64,000 nucleotides of DNA from Clostridium omnivorum. Its GTDB lineage: Bacteria; Bacillota; Clostridia; Clostridiales; Clostridiaceae. Positions 43,616 to 52,055 of the stretch are shown in pieces. The stretch's first letter is position 1. Every line of letters starts with the position of its first letter. Made by a program: the position numbers and the translations under genes. The stretch is taken from the NCBI RefSeq assembly GCF_026012015.1, contig NZ_BRXR01000001.1, positions 1,086,001-1,150,000 of the forward strand, in the 5' to 3' direction. The notes under the pieces were generated by a model that saw nothing but the letters and a program-made list of their open reading frames with translations, did not search any database and had not been told where the DNA came from.

Positions 43616-43958
43616 AAAAGCAAATTCTGAAAACAAAGAGGTCTCCATCTATGGTATTGTCGATGAGCGAACAAAAGCAGTTGTTTATCAAGGAGATGCC
43701 TATACTGGGCGATTTATGCTCTTTGCAGTTCTTATTGACGTAGTCCTTCGTGGATTAAAACTCAACATTTCCTTTATAGATTCAAATTGGGACTTAATGT
43801 TGATTGTTATAATGGGAGGCCTTATTTCTACAGCTTATCAGATAAAAAATAAAGTTATTTTTAATCGTCCACTTTCAAAAAGTTTCTATTTCGTCATTTT
43901 ACTTATGGGCTTCAGTGCACTAGCTGCGTTTATTCTTGCTTATCTTATTTCAAAATAG
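43608..43958 (+). CDS. Small membrane protein paired with XRE regulator
   Basis: 116 residues with three hydrophobic segments (about 36-50, 61-82 and 94-115) and a hydrophilic N-terminus (NSENKEVSIYGIVDERTKAVVYQGD). GAGGAGGAAG precedes ATG 43608. Overlaps the XRE gene, so translation is coupled. It resembles DUF-type partners of COG1476 regulators; function is unknown, perhaps sensing at the membrane. Confidence 0.85.
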   Translation: MFKKANSENKEVSIYGIVDERTKAVVYQGDAYTGRFMLFAVLIDVVLRGLKLNISFIDSNWDLMLIVIMGGLISTAYQIKNKVIFNRPLSKSFYFVILLMGFSALAAFILAYLISK

Positions 43959-44073
43959 CGGATAGAAACAGCTGTGTTGCTTTCTAAAGCTTCACAGCCT
44001 TTTTTCCCAGCAAGCCCTCTCATCCTTTAATTACCAAATTACATTAGCCATCAGCTAGCTTAATTCCAAAACG

Positions 44074-44222
44074 TTATCTTTCTATCAGCTCATAGTCAAT
44101 AATAGTTATGCCACTACCGTTAAAGTGCTTCAGCACAATATCAATCTGTTGAAATCCTCTAGTATATCATGGTTATTGGCATCTAACTCATGCGCAAAAG
44201 GTATAGTATTCCTATCCAATAC
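44074..44222 (-). pseudogene. Frameshifted gene scrap, family not recognised
   Basis: The minus strand reads VLDRNTIPFAHELDANNHD and on to ILEDFNR in one frame, then the next frame reads QIDIVLKHFNGSGITIIDYE and LIER before a stop at 44074. The two frames meet near 44150, and both ends are cut off. The protein-like reading argues for a real decayed gene. Confidence 0.4.
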
Positions 44223-44305
44223 TCTCTATTTTTTGTATTTATGTACCCCTGGAACGCAAATCCATAAAACCCTTAGTCCATAAAAACATGAAACACACAT
44301 TAAAA

Positions 44306-44331
44306 AAAAGGCTAGATTTCTCTAACCTTTT
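44306..44331 (-). terminator. Terminator-like hairpin, orphan
   Basis: AAAAGG-TAGA pairs with TCTA-CCTTTT around TTTC with a mismatch, with a minus-strand T-run. It resembles the enoyl reductase terminator at 20710-20735. No intact minus-strand gene ends here. Confidence 0.6.
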
Positions 44332-44432
44332 GATAATAACCTATAAGAGTACCATAAGAGTATTAACAATAACATACATATACTAGAACTTATGTATTAC
44401 TTTGTAATTTAGCAGTGTGCATAGCTGAATAA

Positions 44433-44903
44433 CACGACTTTTTATATAATTTTACCAGTGCTAATATAATAATTGGTACTATAGCTCCAGTAAATGAAAG
44501 TGTCTGGGAACATTTGAAAATGGTTCCTTTACCTGTAATCCTATGGTGGTCAATTTATTATTTTACAGCTGGAGAAATAAATAATATTGATAAAAACAGG
44601 TGGTTTATGGGTGCTTTAGTAGCTTTACTTACAGCTTTAATAACAATCCCACTACTGTTTTATTTTTATACTAGAGCTTTTGGAGTAGAGTTATTAGTAG
44701 TTGATATTTTATTATTATTTTTAGCACTATTATTGGGTCAGCTAGCAGGTCTTCATTTTTATAAGTACCATAAAGGCATAAATTCACTTATTGCAATAAG
44801 TATATTGTTAATAATAATTTTTATTTTTATATTATTTACTTTTTATCCACCGCACTTACCATTATTTAGAGATAGTAATACCGGTAAGTATGGAATATAT
44901 TAA
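44433..44903 (+). pseudogene. 5'-truncated DUF6512-like membrane protein
   Basis: The open frame starts right after a stop at 44430 and reads HDFLYNFTSANIIIGTIAPVN and then ESVWEHLKM, matching the conserved APVNES-WEH core of small four-span DUF6512-type proteins, but the N-terminal helix that should precede it is missing. TTG 44514 or ATG 44520 would start after the conserved core. Four further hydrophobic segments follow. No ribosome site is seen; probably a pseudogene. Confidence 0.6.
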
Positions 44904-44925
44904 ATTGAGATTGAAAGGCCAATGT

Positions 44926-45144
44926 CTACGAAAACAGGCCCACTGTGGAATTTAAGTCCGGTGTGACGATGGATGTGAAAAGATAACTATAAAATACAAC
45001 CGGCCAAAGAAAATTAACAATCAGCTGTACCCAATATAAAGTGATTGCTTTTTTGCGTTCAGGTGTCTCCGGGGTTTGATAAATAGTATAGACCGCAATC
45101 CCCATTAGAAGATACAGTATAGGGCAAATGACGCCGAAAAGCAT
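44926..45144 (-). pseudogene. TspO/MBR fragment
   Basis: The frame reads VICPILYLLMGIAVYTIYQT and VQLIVNFLWPVVFY, the second to fourth membrane segments of a TspO/MBR (tryptophan-rich sensory) protein. The N-terminal helix is missing: its ATG lies immediately after the terminator hairpin of the next gene, and the C-terminal segment after VVFY is replaced by an unrelated tail (TSIVTPDLNSTVGLFS). It is cut at both ends, and its GC content is higher than the neighbours. Confidence 0.7.
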
Positions 45145-45190
45145 AAAAAAAGCTCGGGTGTCCTTATAGATTGGACATCCGAGCTTTTTT
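45145..45190 (-). terminator. Strong terminator of the YidC-sulfatase gene
   Basis: Long stem GCTCGG-TGTCC / GGACA-CCGAGC flanked by seven A and six T residues, with a 9-base loop. It lies 31 bases past the stop of the 923-residue gene. Confidence 0.93.
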
Positions 45191-45220
45191 GTCAGTTATT
45201 CAAACTCATGACCAGGCATT

Positions 45221-47992
45221 TTACTTTAGTGTTGGAAAAGTAGCATTTTCATTTATAACAGACCAATTATTTTTATTCCTTACATCATTATGAACCTTGA
45301 ACCAAGTTCCTGGTAGGTAAACATTTCCGTTGTTTTTTGCAATATCCCAATTCATTGAACCTAATACATACTGATCATGGGCATATTTCTCATTATTATT
45401 AATTTCTTCTCCTGTAAACGGATTCTTAGGATTTTTAATAAGGCCCTTCATTGCAAGTGTTGGTACATCACCATTTGTCATAAATTCTTCTGAAGTTGAA
45501 AATTTGTTACTATTAAAGTCCTTCACTAATAACAACGGATTATAAAATTCTGCATCATAAAGAAGATTCTTACCATCATCCAATATCATATCGTTCAATT
45601 GTTGTAATGGTCTTCCATGATCTGCTACAATAATTATCCTTGTATTATCATACACATTATTCTTTTTCAGATAATCCATCCATTCACCAATCTTTAGCAT
45701 ACTTGCCATATTCGCTTGATAATGAATATACTGTTCTGATGTTTCCATTTTTAATTTTTTTCCATCTATAGTATATCGATTTGCATTTTCAGTTTCATAT
45801 GCAGTATTATCTACATGCCTTGCTGGAACATAATTTGGTTCTTGAAGTAGCATTGGTTCATGAGTCGTATCATTTGTCATCATTAGGAATGTATTCGTAT
45901 TATCAACCTTTATTTCTGTCATGCTAGGTAGATTTTCTAACGCAGAATATGCATCCATAAAAGATGTAGCCATTCCATCTGCAACAAAATTATTGACTAA
46001 TGTTTGTCCATTTGCGGCGGCAACTGCGACATCTTTATGATTATAATTTCCACCATTGTACAATACAGGTTGTACAAATAAAGGAACTGTTTTCATAATA
46101 CTATAACAAAAGAAATTCCTCTTATTATTGACATACTTAATTACTTTACTCTCTTTATCTTCAAATTTCCCCATCGTGATATACTTATGAATATCTGGAT
46201 ATTCGTCATAAATAGACAAATCCGGTATCCATTGATAATTTGCATAAGTTGGGTCACAAACTGTTACATTATAATGATTTTTATCAAACAATACAGGCAT
46301 AACCTTTAATGCCTCGTTCTGTTTAGATGCCAAAGTCTCTCTGTCACGCTTATTTATCTCCACCGGCGTATATTCGTAACCTCCAAACAAAGCAGGTGTC
46401 CCAAAGTTGGTAAATCCTCCGAAAGAAAGTGTATTTGGGTAATAGGTAAATCCCGAAAACATATCCTTCAATTCCGGTTTTTCATTGAACAAATAAGGAA
46501 TATATTCATTCATTCCTCTATCCATCATCAATACAACAACATTTTTTCCTGATTTGCTAAGTGAAAAAGAAGGAACACCTTTCTTGGTCTGTGTAACACC
46601 AACCTTTATTTTAGAAACTGATTCATTTATTTTAACTACATTATAAAATGACATTACACCTAATGCAATTGCACAAATAATTAGAACCTGCGGAACTACT
46701 TTTCTACCAAATCGATAAATAACAAACATAATAATGGCTATACCAATGATAGCTGCTAAGTTTTGCATTTTTTGCACAAGATCAAAAGATATACCATTCT
46801 CATAAATTAGCGAATTACTTAATATTCCTAAATTTTTTCCAAAGAACATATAATTCAATGTCATTATTCCACATATTATCCAAACTCCAATTTCAAAATA
46901 TGCTCTGTACTTCTTACTCGTTAACCAATAGAATACACCCATCCACACGAGAAATGTTCCAATGGAGAAGCTAAGCGCACTACAAATATACCATAAAGGA
47001 TTTACATAGTAATATGGATCCACGAACTCTTGAGGTGAAGCCTTAATAACTGCAGACGGTATCACGCAACCAATTAAAATAACCATAAATATTGCCCCAG
47101 CAAAATATGCTTTAGGATTTGCTTCAATATTTAATGTTTTCAATTCCATCTTACTATATTTTTTTATTAAAGAAATAATAAGTGGTATCATAAATGTAAT
47201 ACCAATTCCTGTAACGCTAATAAATTTCATTGGGCCTTTTGTATATAAGAACCGTACTGCATAAATGACTAAAGCTGCTCCTGCAAATGCGAACATAATA
47301 TTTAAGATTTTCTTTGCATTCTTTAATTTGTAAAAAATAGTTTTTACTAAAGAAAAAATATTGTTCAATGTCCAATAAAAGACTAATCCCGCTGGAGAAC
47401 TATATAAAAAGATGAAAAAGAAAATCGCCATTGAATACAATTGAGCTTTCGTTTTCATCGGATATCCCTTTGTAAATATTACACAAGACACAAGATTCAC
47501 TGCAGTCATAATAATAGGTAACAAATTAATATGAAAATTGCCAATTGCAATCAATGCATCTGCTGCCCCCAAGTTTGCAATAACGCCAAATCGTACACCT
47601 TGTAATATTTGTAAATGTGATAAAAACTGATACGCAGCAATAAAAAACGGAATTTCCAAAAACAATGAAATTGAGCTCTTGAATACATACGTTGGTTTGT
47701 AATTATTCTGCCTATAAAATGTTTGCAGAATCATCATTTTCTCGTCGCCTTTGAATGTTTTCTTGATATGAGCTACTCCATCATGAAGTTTTACTTCCAT
47801 ATCACGCTCTTCCTCTTGCATAGCATCAGCTCTTCGATAAAGAGGTAACACTAAAAAATTCATTGTCAAACTCAATACAATAATTGACATTCCTGGATTA
47901 TTAATAATATTATTAGCCATCATATAAAGGGTCTCAAAAAATAATTGAAGAGGAGATATTAAAATTGTATATAATATATCAGGTATTGTCAT
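45221..47992 (-). CDS. Fusion of YidC/Oxa1 insertase and LtaS/sulfatase-fold phosphotransferase
   Basis: 923 residues in three parts. 1-225 is a YidC/Oxa1 domain: TM1 at about 33-50, LYRRADAMQEEERDMEVKLHD then a basic loop, and KPTYVFKSSISLFLEIPFFIAAYQ. 226-450 holds about eight more membrane spans. 470-923 is an extracellular alkaline-phosphatase-fold domain with NVVVLMMDRGMNEY (D491), FGGFTNFGTPALFGG (Thr/Ser nucleophile region, 524-538), TNDTTHEPM (H711) and IVADHGRPL (D791, H792), so the metal site looks intact. AGGAGG precedes the ATG. It follows the CDP-glycerol transferase gene by two bases. The likely role is adding a phospho-group to an envelope polymer or lipid, with the insertase part anchoring or assembling it. 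No such fusion function is known to me. Confidence 0.85.
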   Translation of the reverse strand: MTIPDILYTILISPLQLFFETLYMMANNIINNPGMSIIVLSLTMNFLVLPLYRRADAMQEEERDMEVKLHDGVAHIKKTFKGDEKMMILQTFYRQNNYKPTYVFKSSISLFLEIPFFIAAYQFLSHLQILQGVRFGVIANLGAADALIAIGNFHINLLPIIMTAVNLVSCVIFTKGYPMKTKAQLYSMAIFFFIFLYSSPAGLVFYWTLNNIFSLVKTIFYKLKNAKKILNIMFAFAGAALVIYAVRFLYTKGPMKFISVTGIGITFMIPLIISLIKKYSKMELKTLNIEANPKAYFAGAIFMVILIGCVIPSAVIKASPQEFVDPYYYVNPLWYICSALSFSIGTFLVWMGVFYWLTSKKYRAYFEIGVWIICGIMTLNYMFFGKNLGILSNSLIYENGISFDLVQKMQNLAAIIGIAIIMFVIYRFGRKVVPQVLIICAIALGVMSFYNVVKINESVSKIKVGVTQTKKGVPSFSLSKSGKNVVVLMMDRGMNEYIPYLFNEKPELKDMFSGFTYYPNTLSFGGFTNFGTPALFGGYEYTPVEINKRDRETLASKQNEALKVMPVLFDKNHYNVTVCDPTYANYQWIPDLSIYDEYPDIHKYITMGKFEDKESKVIKYVNNKRNFFCYSIMKTVPLFVQPVLYNGGNYNHKDVAVAAANGQTLVNNFVADGMATSFMDAYSALENLPSMTEIKVDNTNTFLMMTNDTTHEPMLLQEPNYVPARHVDNTAYETENANRYTIDGKKLKMETSEQYIHYQANMASMLKIGEWMDYLKKNNVYDNTRIIIVADHGRPLQQLNDMILDDGKNLLYDAEFYNPLLLVKDFNSNKFSTSEEFMTNGDVPTLAMKGLIKNPKNPFTGEEINNNEKYAHDQYVLGSMNWDIAKNNGNVYLPGTWFKVHNDVRNKNNWSVINENATFPTLK

Positions 47993-47994
47993 TT

Positions 47995-49233
47995 TTATTT
48001 ATCCTCCTCTTCTTTGGTCAACTGACTATATTTATTGAGTAACCAGTCTACAGTTCTCTTGGTTCCTTCTCCAAAATACTCCCATGTTTCATTTCGAACT
48101 TCATCACGACCTATGGCATACTTCGGATCCTCTAAACATGTATCGATCATTTCTTTTAATGAATCCATTTTCTCTTCTGTTAATTTCATTCCAATTCTCG
48201 GAAGTGCTGTATTTGTCCAGAGATCTTCTTCTAACCACCATACATCATATGGTGCTTTATCAAATTTTGTATCCGCGTAAATAATTGGTTTGTCATAAAC
48301 CAAAGCAAAATCAAATGTTACTCCAGAAAAATCCGAAATCAATATATCAGAACGTTTCAAGACATCAAAATTATCAACATCCCTATTCCATTCTAATTGT
48401 TCGGACTCTGGATATTCTTTCATAATCTTATCAATCATATCTTTTTCTGATTCAAATGATTGTGGATGTGGTCTCACAATAACATGATATCCTGTCTTTA
48501 AGAGTGTTTTTATAATATTTCCGCCAAACTTACTAAAAATGGCACTTGGTCCCCATGAAGGAGCCAATAGTACTGTTCTTTCATGAGTTTCTACCGGACC
48601 ACTATTCTTCAATCGCTGTACCATTTCATCCATATATGGTAATCCAACTATGTAAATCTCTTTTTCTGGTAATTGCCTTAACTGTTCCAGCTTTCGCACA
48701 TCTTCAAGCTGATAATGACTTGATAATAACATTGAATCATAGTAATCAATTCCAAACATTCGATACAATGTTACCTCACCTGCTGCATGAAGAATATGCA
48801 CATAGCATTGTACATCTTTTGATCTTTTCCACTGATAAACATCCAAGCCTGGTGTAGTAGATAATACAATGGTCGCATTTAAAAAGTTAAGCTTAGCGAA
48901 TGCCACATTGTTTTTACCAATAAATTTTCCTTTTACATGTTCATAAGGGCACTTAAGAACAGGATCATCTGGCGATGCAGTCATATAGACAATATCAATG
49001 CCTCTTCGATCAAATTCCCTACATATGGGTTCAAAAACATTCCAATATCTTTTGTTATCGGAAAAAATCACATATGGAATTCTTCCAGAATTCATGTCCA
49101 CTTTTTTTCCACCACTTAGAATAAAACGTAGCTTGACCATTGTCATGCGAATCACATATTTAAGTGCCCCAATAATACCAATTAAAATAGCAAAAAGCAT
49201 ACTTCCAGTTCCTGGATCAATATAAAATTTCAT
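47995..49233 (-). CDS. CDP-glycerol glycerophosphotransferase-family protein
   Basis: 412 residues. An N-terminal membrane anchor MKFYIDPGTGSMLFAILIGI is followed by a GT-B-type domain with AAGEVTLYRMFGIDYYDSML, LLSSHYQLEDV, VLLAPSWGPSAIFSKFGG, VIVRPHPQSFESE and SDILISDFSGVTFDFALVYD (TagF/TagB hallmark), ending FGEGTKRTVDWLLNKY. Known members polymerise glycerol phosphate from CDP-glycerol in wall teichoic acids; the anchored N-terminus with DPGTGS is a variant. AAGGTGAG precedes the ATG. The next gene, YidC-sulfatase, starts two bases after its stop, a coupled pair. Confidence 0.9.
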   Translation of the reverse strand: MKFYIDPGTGSMLFAILIGIIGALKYVIRMTMVKLRFILSGGKKVDMNSGRIPYVIFSDNKRYWNVFEPICREFDRRGIDIVYMTASPDDPVLKCPYEHVKGKFIGKNNVAFAKLNFLNATIVLSTTPGLDVYQWKRSKDVQCYVHILHAAGEVTLYRMFGIDYYDSMLLSSHYQLEDVRKLEQLRQLPEKEIYIVGLPYMDEMVQRLKNSGPVETHERTVLLAPSWGPSAIFSKFGGNIIKTLLKTGYHVIVRPHPQSFESEKDMIDKIMKEYPESEQLEWNRDVDNFDVLKRSDILISDFSGVTFDFALVYDKPIIYADTKFDKAPYDVWWLEEDLWTNTALPRIGMKLTEEKMDSLKEMIDTCLEDPKYAIGRDEVRNETWEYFGEGTKRTVDWLLNKYSQLTKEEEDK

Positions 49234-49286
49234 AATCTCACCTTATACCTTACGTTGTTCTTTCTATTATTATTTTTTGAATAAAA

Positions 49287-49311
49287 TTGTGCAATATACA
49301 GAGCTGCACAA
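49287..49311. promoter_or_regulatory. Inverted repeat in the transferase leader
   Basis: TTGTGCA at 49287-49293 and TGCACAA at 49305-49311 face each other in the 116-base gap before the CDP-glycerol transferase. It could be an operator or a leader hairpin; no T-run follows. Confidence 0.35.
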
Positions 49312-49349
49312 CCTTTGTTCCGCATGCATAACAACGGATATAATATTTA

Positions 49350-50027
49350 TTAAATAGTCCGCCACTTCCACTTCAATAAACATGCATAAAAAATATGTAG
49401 AACGGATAATATAAAAAAGAATAATAATACATGATAATTGCTTTTTTCCATATCAAATGAAGTAATGTTAATTAGATAATGAACGATTACCCCTGGAAAT
49501 ATGGATTTATATTGTGATACTAGCACACACAAACACAATCCTATTCCACAAGCACAAAGCATTTGAATCATAGTATATGAGATATCCGCTCCCTGAAAAA
49601 GATTCACAATATGAAACATGCCAAACAAAACACTTGAAATAATCATTCCAATCCACTTGTTGTCAATCCCACATTTTTCGAAGAGATATACTAACAAATA
49701 TCCGCGAAACAATAATTCTTCCAGAAATACTGTAAATAACATCAGTAAAAACATTATCCAGGAATTCTGTAACATTGTTTGATTTCCTTGTAAATACATA
49801 TTTGCAAAAGGAAAACTCAACAAAGGCATTAACCAACCAACGTCTTTTTTTCTCCAATATTTAGGAAGGCATAAACCATATACTGATAACCTTTTCCGCT
49901 TTTTCAAAAACATATACAAAACAACAATATATAGCATTATTGGAAAGACCGCTAGTATATGATTTTCTCCAAATTTTTCGGAAAAAGAATATATTATTCC
50001 ATATATAACAATCCATATAACACTCAT
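49350..50027 (-). CDS. CPBP-family intramembrane metalloprotease
   Basis: 225 residues with about seven spans. The catalytic motifs of CPBP (CAAX protease/bacteriocin-processing) proteins are present: EELLFRG (glutamates and arginine), FGMFHIVN (histidine), and HYLIN. The start at ATG 50027 has only a weak site (AAGATGGTG), so it may be a little further in. It lies just before the CDP-glycerol transferase gene in the same direction, 116 bases apart. Role in the envelope locus is unknown; it may process a small membrane peptide. Confidence 0.9.
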   Translation of the reverse strand: MSVIWIVIYGIIYSFSEKFGENHILAVFPIMLYIVVLYMFLKKRKRLSVYGLCLPKYWRKKDVGWLMPLLSFPFANMYLQGNQTMLQNSWIMFLLMLFTVFLEELLFRGYLLVYLFEKCGIDNKWIGMIISSVLFGMFHIVNLFQGADISYTMIQMLCACGIGLCLCVLVSQYKSIFPGVIVHYLINITSFDMEKSNYHVLLFFFILSVLHIFYACLLKWKWRTI

Positions 50028-50201
50028 TTATAACACCATCTTTACATCACTAATACATAATTATAGCACAAACTTAATATTTGTAAATAAAACCGCCAAT
50101 TTGTCTATATAGTGATAAAATGGGATTATAGCATCGATCATAGTATTTATAAGCACTTCTACAAAAATTAGCAAACCTTTGTTCTTTTTCTCGTTAAAAA
50201 A

Positions 50202-50240
50202 AGCATACATAGATTTGATTTACACAAATCTATGTATGCT
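50202..50240 (-). terminator. Terminator of the permease operon
   Basis: Perfect 15-bp stem AGCATACATAGATTT / AAATCTATGTATGCT, 9-base loop, A-run before it giving a minus-strand T-run. It is about 155 bases after the permease stop. Confidence 0.85.
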
Positions 50241-50300
50241 CCTCCACATATTAATGAACCCTTTATTTTCTATGCCCATTTTTAAGAAATACCTCAACCC

Positions 50301-50342
50301 AAGGCACTGCTTTGCCTTTTTTACTCGACGAAACAGTGCCTT
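50301..50342. other. Overlapping alternative hairpins
   Basis: AAGGCACTG / CAGTGCCTT encloses a shorter hairpin AAGGCA / TGCCTT that is followed by TTTT on the plus strand. The two folds exclude each other, a switch-like layout, but also compatible with a plain terminator. Confidence 0.45.
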
Positions 50343-50394
50343 TTAATTGAAAATTGTTACTTTTAACTAATGTCAAATATTATAATATGTATAA

Positions 50395-51825
50395 CTAAAC
50401 AATCTCAAGATCATCACGATCTCGAAGCATATACTTCTTCAATGGTGTTAAGCTAGCTAACCAATATAACAATCCACCAAATAGTGCAGTAAATCCACTT
50501 CCAGTTGTTAGTAAGAATATATCACTCTTAATTGTTCCATTATATGGATTATAGACAAACAAAATAGTTACTGCAAAGGCAATTATTACACATGCTAATC
50601 CTACAATATTAAATCCATTGGTATACTTATATGAATCATGTCCTTCCATGAAATACGCTGATTTCAATGAAAGTTTACGTTTTCGAACAATAAGATAGTC
50701 TACAACAATCATACCAATTATCGGCCCCTGAATATATGCCGCCAGAGAAATAAATGCTCCAAAATTTTGTTGTACACCACCCCAAATGGTAAGTGCGCTT
50801 ACATAAACCATAGCAAGAATAACCAATAGACGATAACTTACTTTTGGCAAACCACTTTTTACAATCATACAATTCACATAAGAACCCGTTCCCTGTGTTC
50901 CAACATTAGCAAATGCTACTAAAAGTAAGCTTAATATAGCAAAACCTGGTCCGCATAAAGTAGCAAGCATCCTTGTAGGATCACTTTCAAAAACTCCAGT
51001 ACGTACAAACATAGCAAGTGCCATTACACTACCCGCACAAACAAAGAAAGGTGCAACCACACCATAAGAAAGTGAAGTTGCCCAGAATCCACTTCTCTCA
51101 GTTTTTGCAAGTCTAGGCATTATAAGTGCCTGAGTTGACCATGAAAATGCAAAAGCCACATTTCCTTCTGCGGATAACATAAAGTTTTGCAGTGGAGTTG
51201 TCCCATTTTGAAGTACAGGTTTTACTGCCATTATATCAGAAAGTGGTACAGCAACAAAACATAATACTACAATTATAACTCCTACAGCAAGAAGCGCCGT
51301 TACCAAGAATCGATTGCTCCATTTAATAACTTCTGGACCACCTAACGCAATCAATGTTCCTAATACAACACAAAATGTACCTAAAATTGGATTCCATATG
51401 AACGGATTCAATGATAATCCAAAGTTTCCAGCTAAATTGATCATTGACGATGAAAACAGATTGGCTGCAACAGCATACCATCCGAAATTGGCCAAACTAA
51501 TAACAATTGAAAGAACGGCTACACCCTTACTTCCAAGTACAGATCTTAACCAAATCCATAAATCAATCCCATAACGTACTGCAAATAATACCGGGATGCA
51601 TTCAATCAGAACCCACACAATATTGAAACAAAAGATGTTAATTAACAGCTGTTTAAAGCTTAGGAATTGTGCAACATACGCTCCCTGCGTGTAGCACCAG
51701 GTTGCAATTGCAAAGCCACTTGTAGTTAAAAACAAATCTATAAAGGAATAAAGGCGTTCTCCTTTCATCATAGGAACAACTCCTGTTACACTTTCCTGTT
51801 TGATATAATCTAGATTTTTTGACAT
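50395..51825 (-). CDS. NCS1-family permease (nucleobase/amine carrier)
   Basis: Sodium- or proton-coupled carrier, 476 residues, twelve spans, of the NCS1 cytosine/allantoin/thiamine-precursor group: GERLYSFIDLFLTTSGFAIA, GIDLWIWLRSVLGSKG, NFGWYAVAANLF, WSTQALIMPRLAKTERSGFW and NVGTQGTGSYVNC. Start ATG 51825 overlaps the stop of the 65-residue gene (TAATG), so translation is coupled. The permease is encoded with a LicC/LicA-like enzyme, so its substrate is probably the amine or base used for decoration, such as choline, instead of a nucleobase. That is inference. Confidence 0.88.
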   Translation of the reverse strand: MSKNLDYIKQESVTGVVPMMKGERLYSFIDLFLTTSGFAIATWCYTQGAYVAQFLSFKQLLINIFCFNIVWVLIECIPVLFAVRYGIDLWIWLRSVLGSKGVAVLSIVISLANFGWYAVAANLFSSSMINLAGNFGLSLNPFIWNPILGTFCVVLGTLIALGGPEVIKWSNRFLVTALLAVGVIIVVLCFVAVPLSDIMAVKPVLQNGTTPLQNFMLSAEGNVAFAFSWSTQALIMPRLAKTERSGFWATSLSYGVVAPFFVCAGSVMALAMFVRTGVFESDPTRMLATLCGPGFAILSLLLVAFANVGTQGTGSYVNCMIVKSGLPKVSYRLLVILAMVYVSALTIWGGVQQNFGAFISLAAYIQGPIIGMIVVDYLIVRKRKLSLKSAYFMEGHDSYKYTNGFNIVGLACVIIAFAVTILFVYNPYNGTIKSDIFLLTTGSGFTALFGGLLYWLASLTPLKKYMLRDRDDLEIV

Positions 51826-52022
51826 TATTGAATTACCCCCATCATACATAATACAATTAATAAAGAACATATAACGATTCCAGCGGCAATTGCAACAACG
51901 TCTACCTTTGTAATGCTTTTTGGAAATTCATAATCAGGTTTCTCCATAATTGCTAATCGATTTTTTGTTTCATTATAAATCAGCTCTTCTATGGATTGAT
52001 TTTCCTTAGATAGTTCTTCCAT
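51825..52022 (-). CDS. 65-residue single-span membrane protein
   Basis: Acidic soluble N-terminus (MEELSKENQSIEELIY) and one hydrophobic helix at about 43-63 at the C-terminus. GGGAGGAAAG precedes the ATG. It overlaps the NCS1 permease by one base and lies 33 bases after the LicCA-like gene. Small single-span proteins coupled to permeases often are subunits or regulators of the carrier. I do not recognise a family. Confidence 0.75.
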   Translation of the reverse strand: MEELSKENQSIEELIYNETKNRLAIMEKPDYEFPKSITKVDVVAIAAGIVICSLLIVLCMMGVIQ

Positions 52023-52055
52023 AATCTCTTTCCTCCCCCTTTTTTAAAACTATGT

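Larger units (their letters stand above)
43959..44432. other. Gene-poor 474-base scar region
   Basis: Between the XRE-linked membrane gene and a truncated DUF6512-like gene. It holds a frame-broken coding scrap (44074-44222) and a terminator at 44306-44331. No intact gene or mobile element seen. Confidence 0.6.
50028..50394. other. Gene-free 367-base gap with two hairpins
   Basis: Separates the NCS1 permease operon from the CPBP gene. It contains a 15-bp hairpin (50202-50240) and a second (50301-50342), and must hold the promoter of the CPBP/transferase/YidC-sulfatase unit. Confidence 0.65.

Noticed and set aside
49663-49857. Minus-strand ORF of 64 codons in the CPBP gene
   Set aside because: Out-of-frame shadow; the CPBP motifs lie in the other frame.
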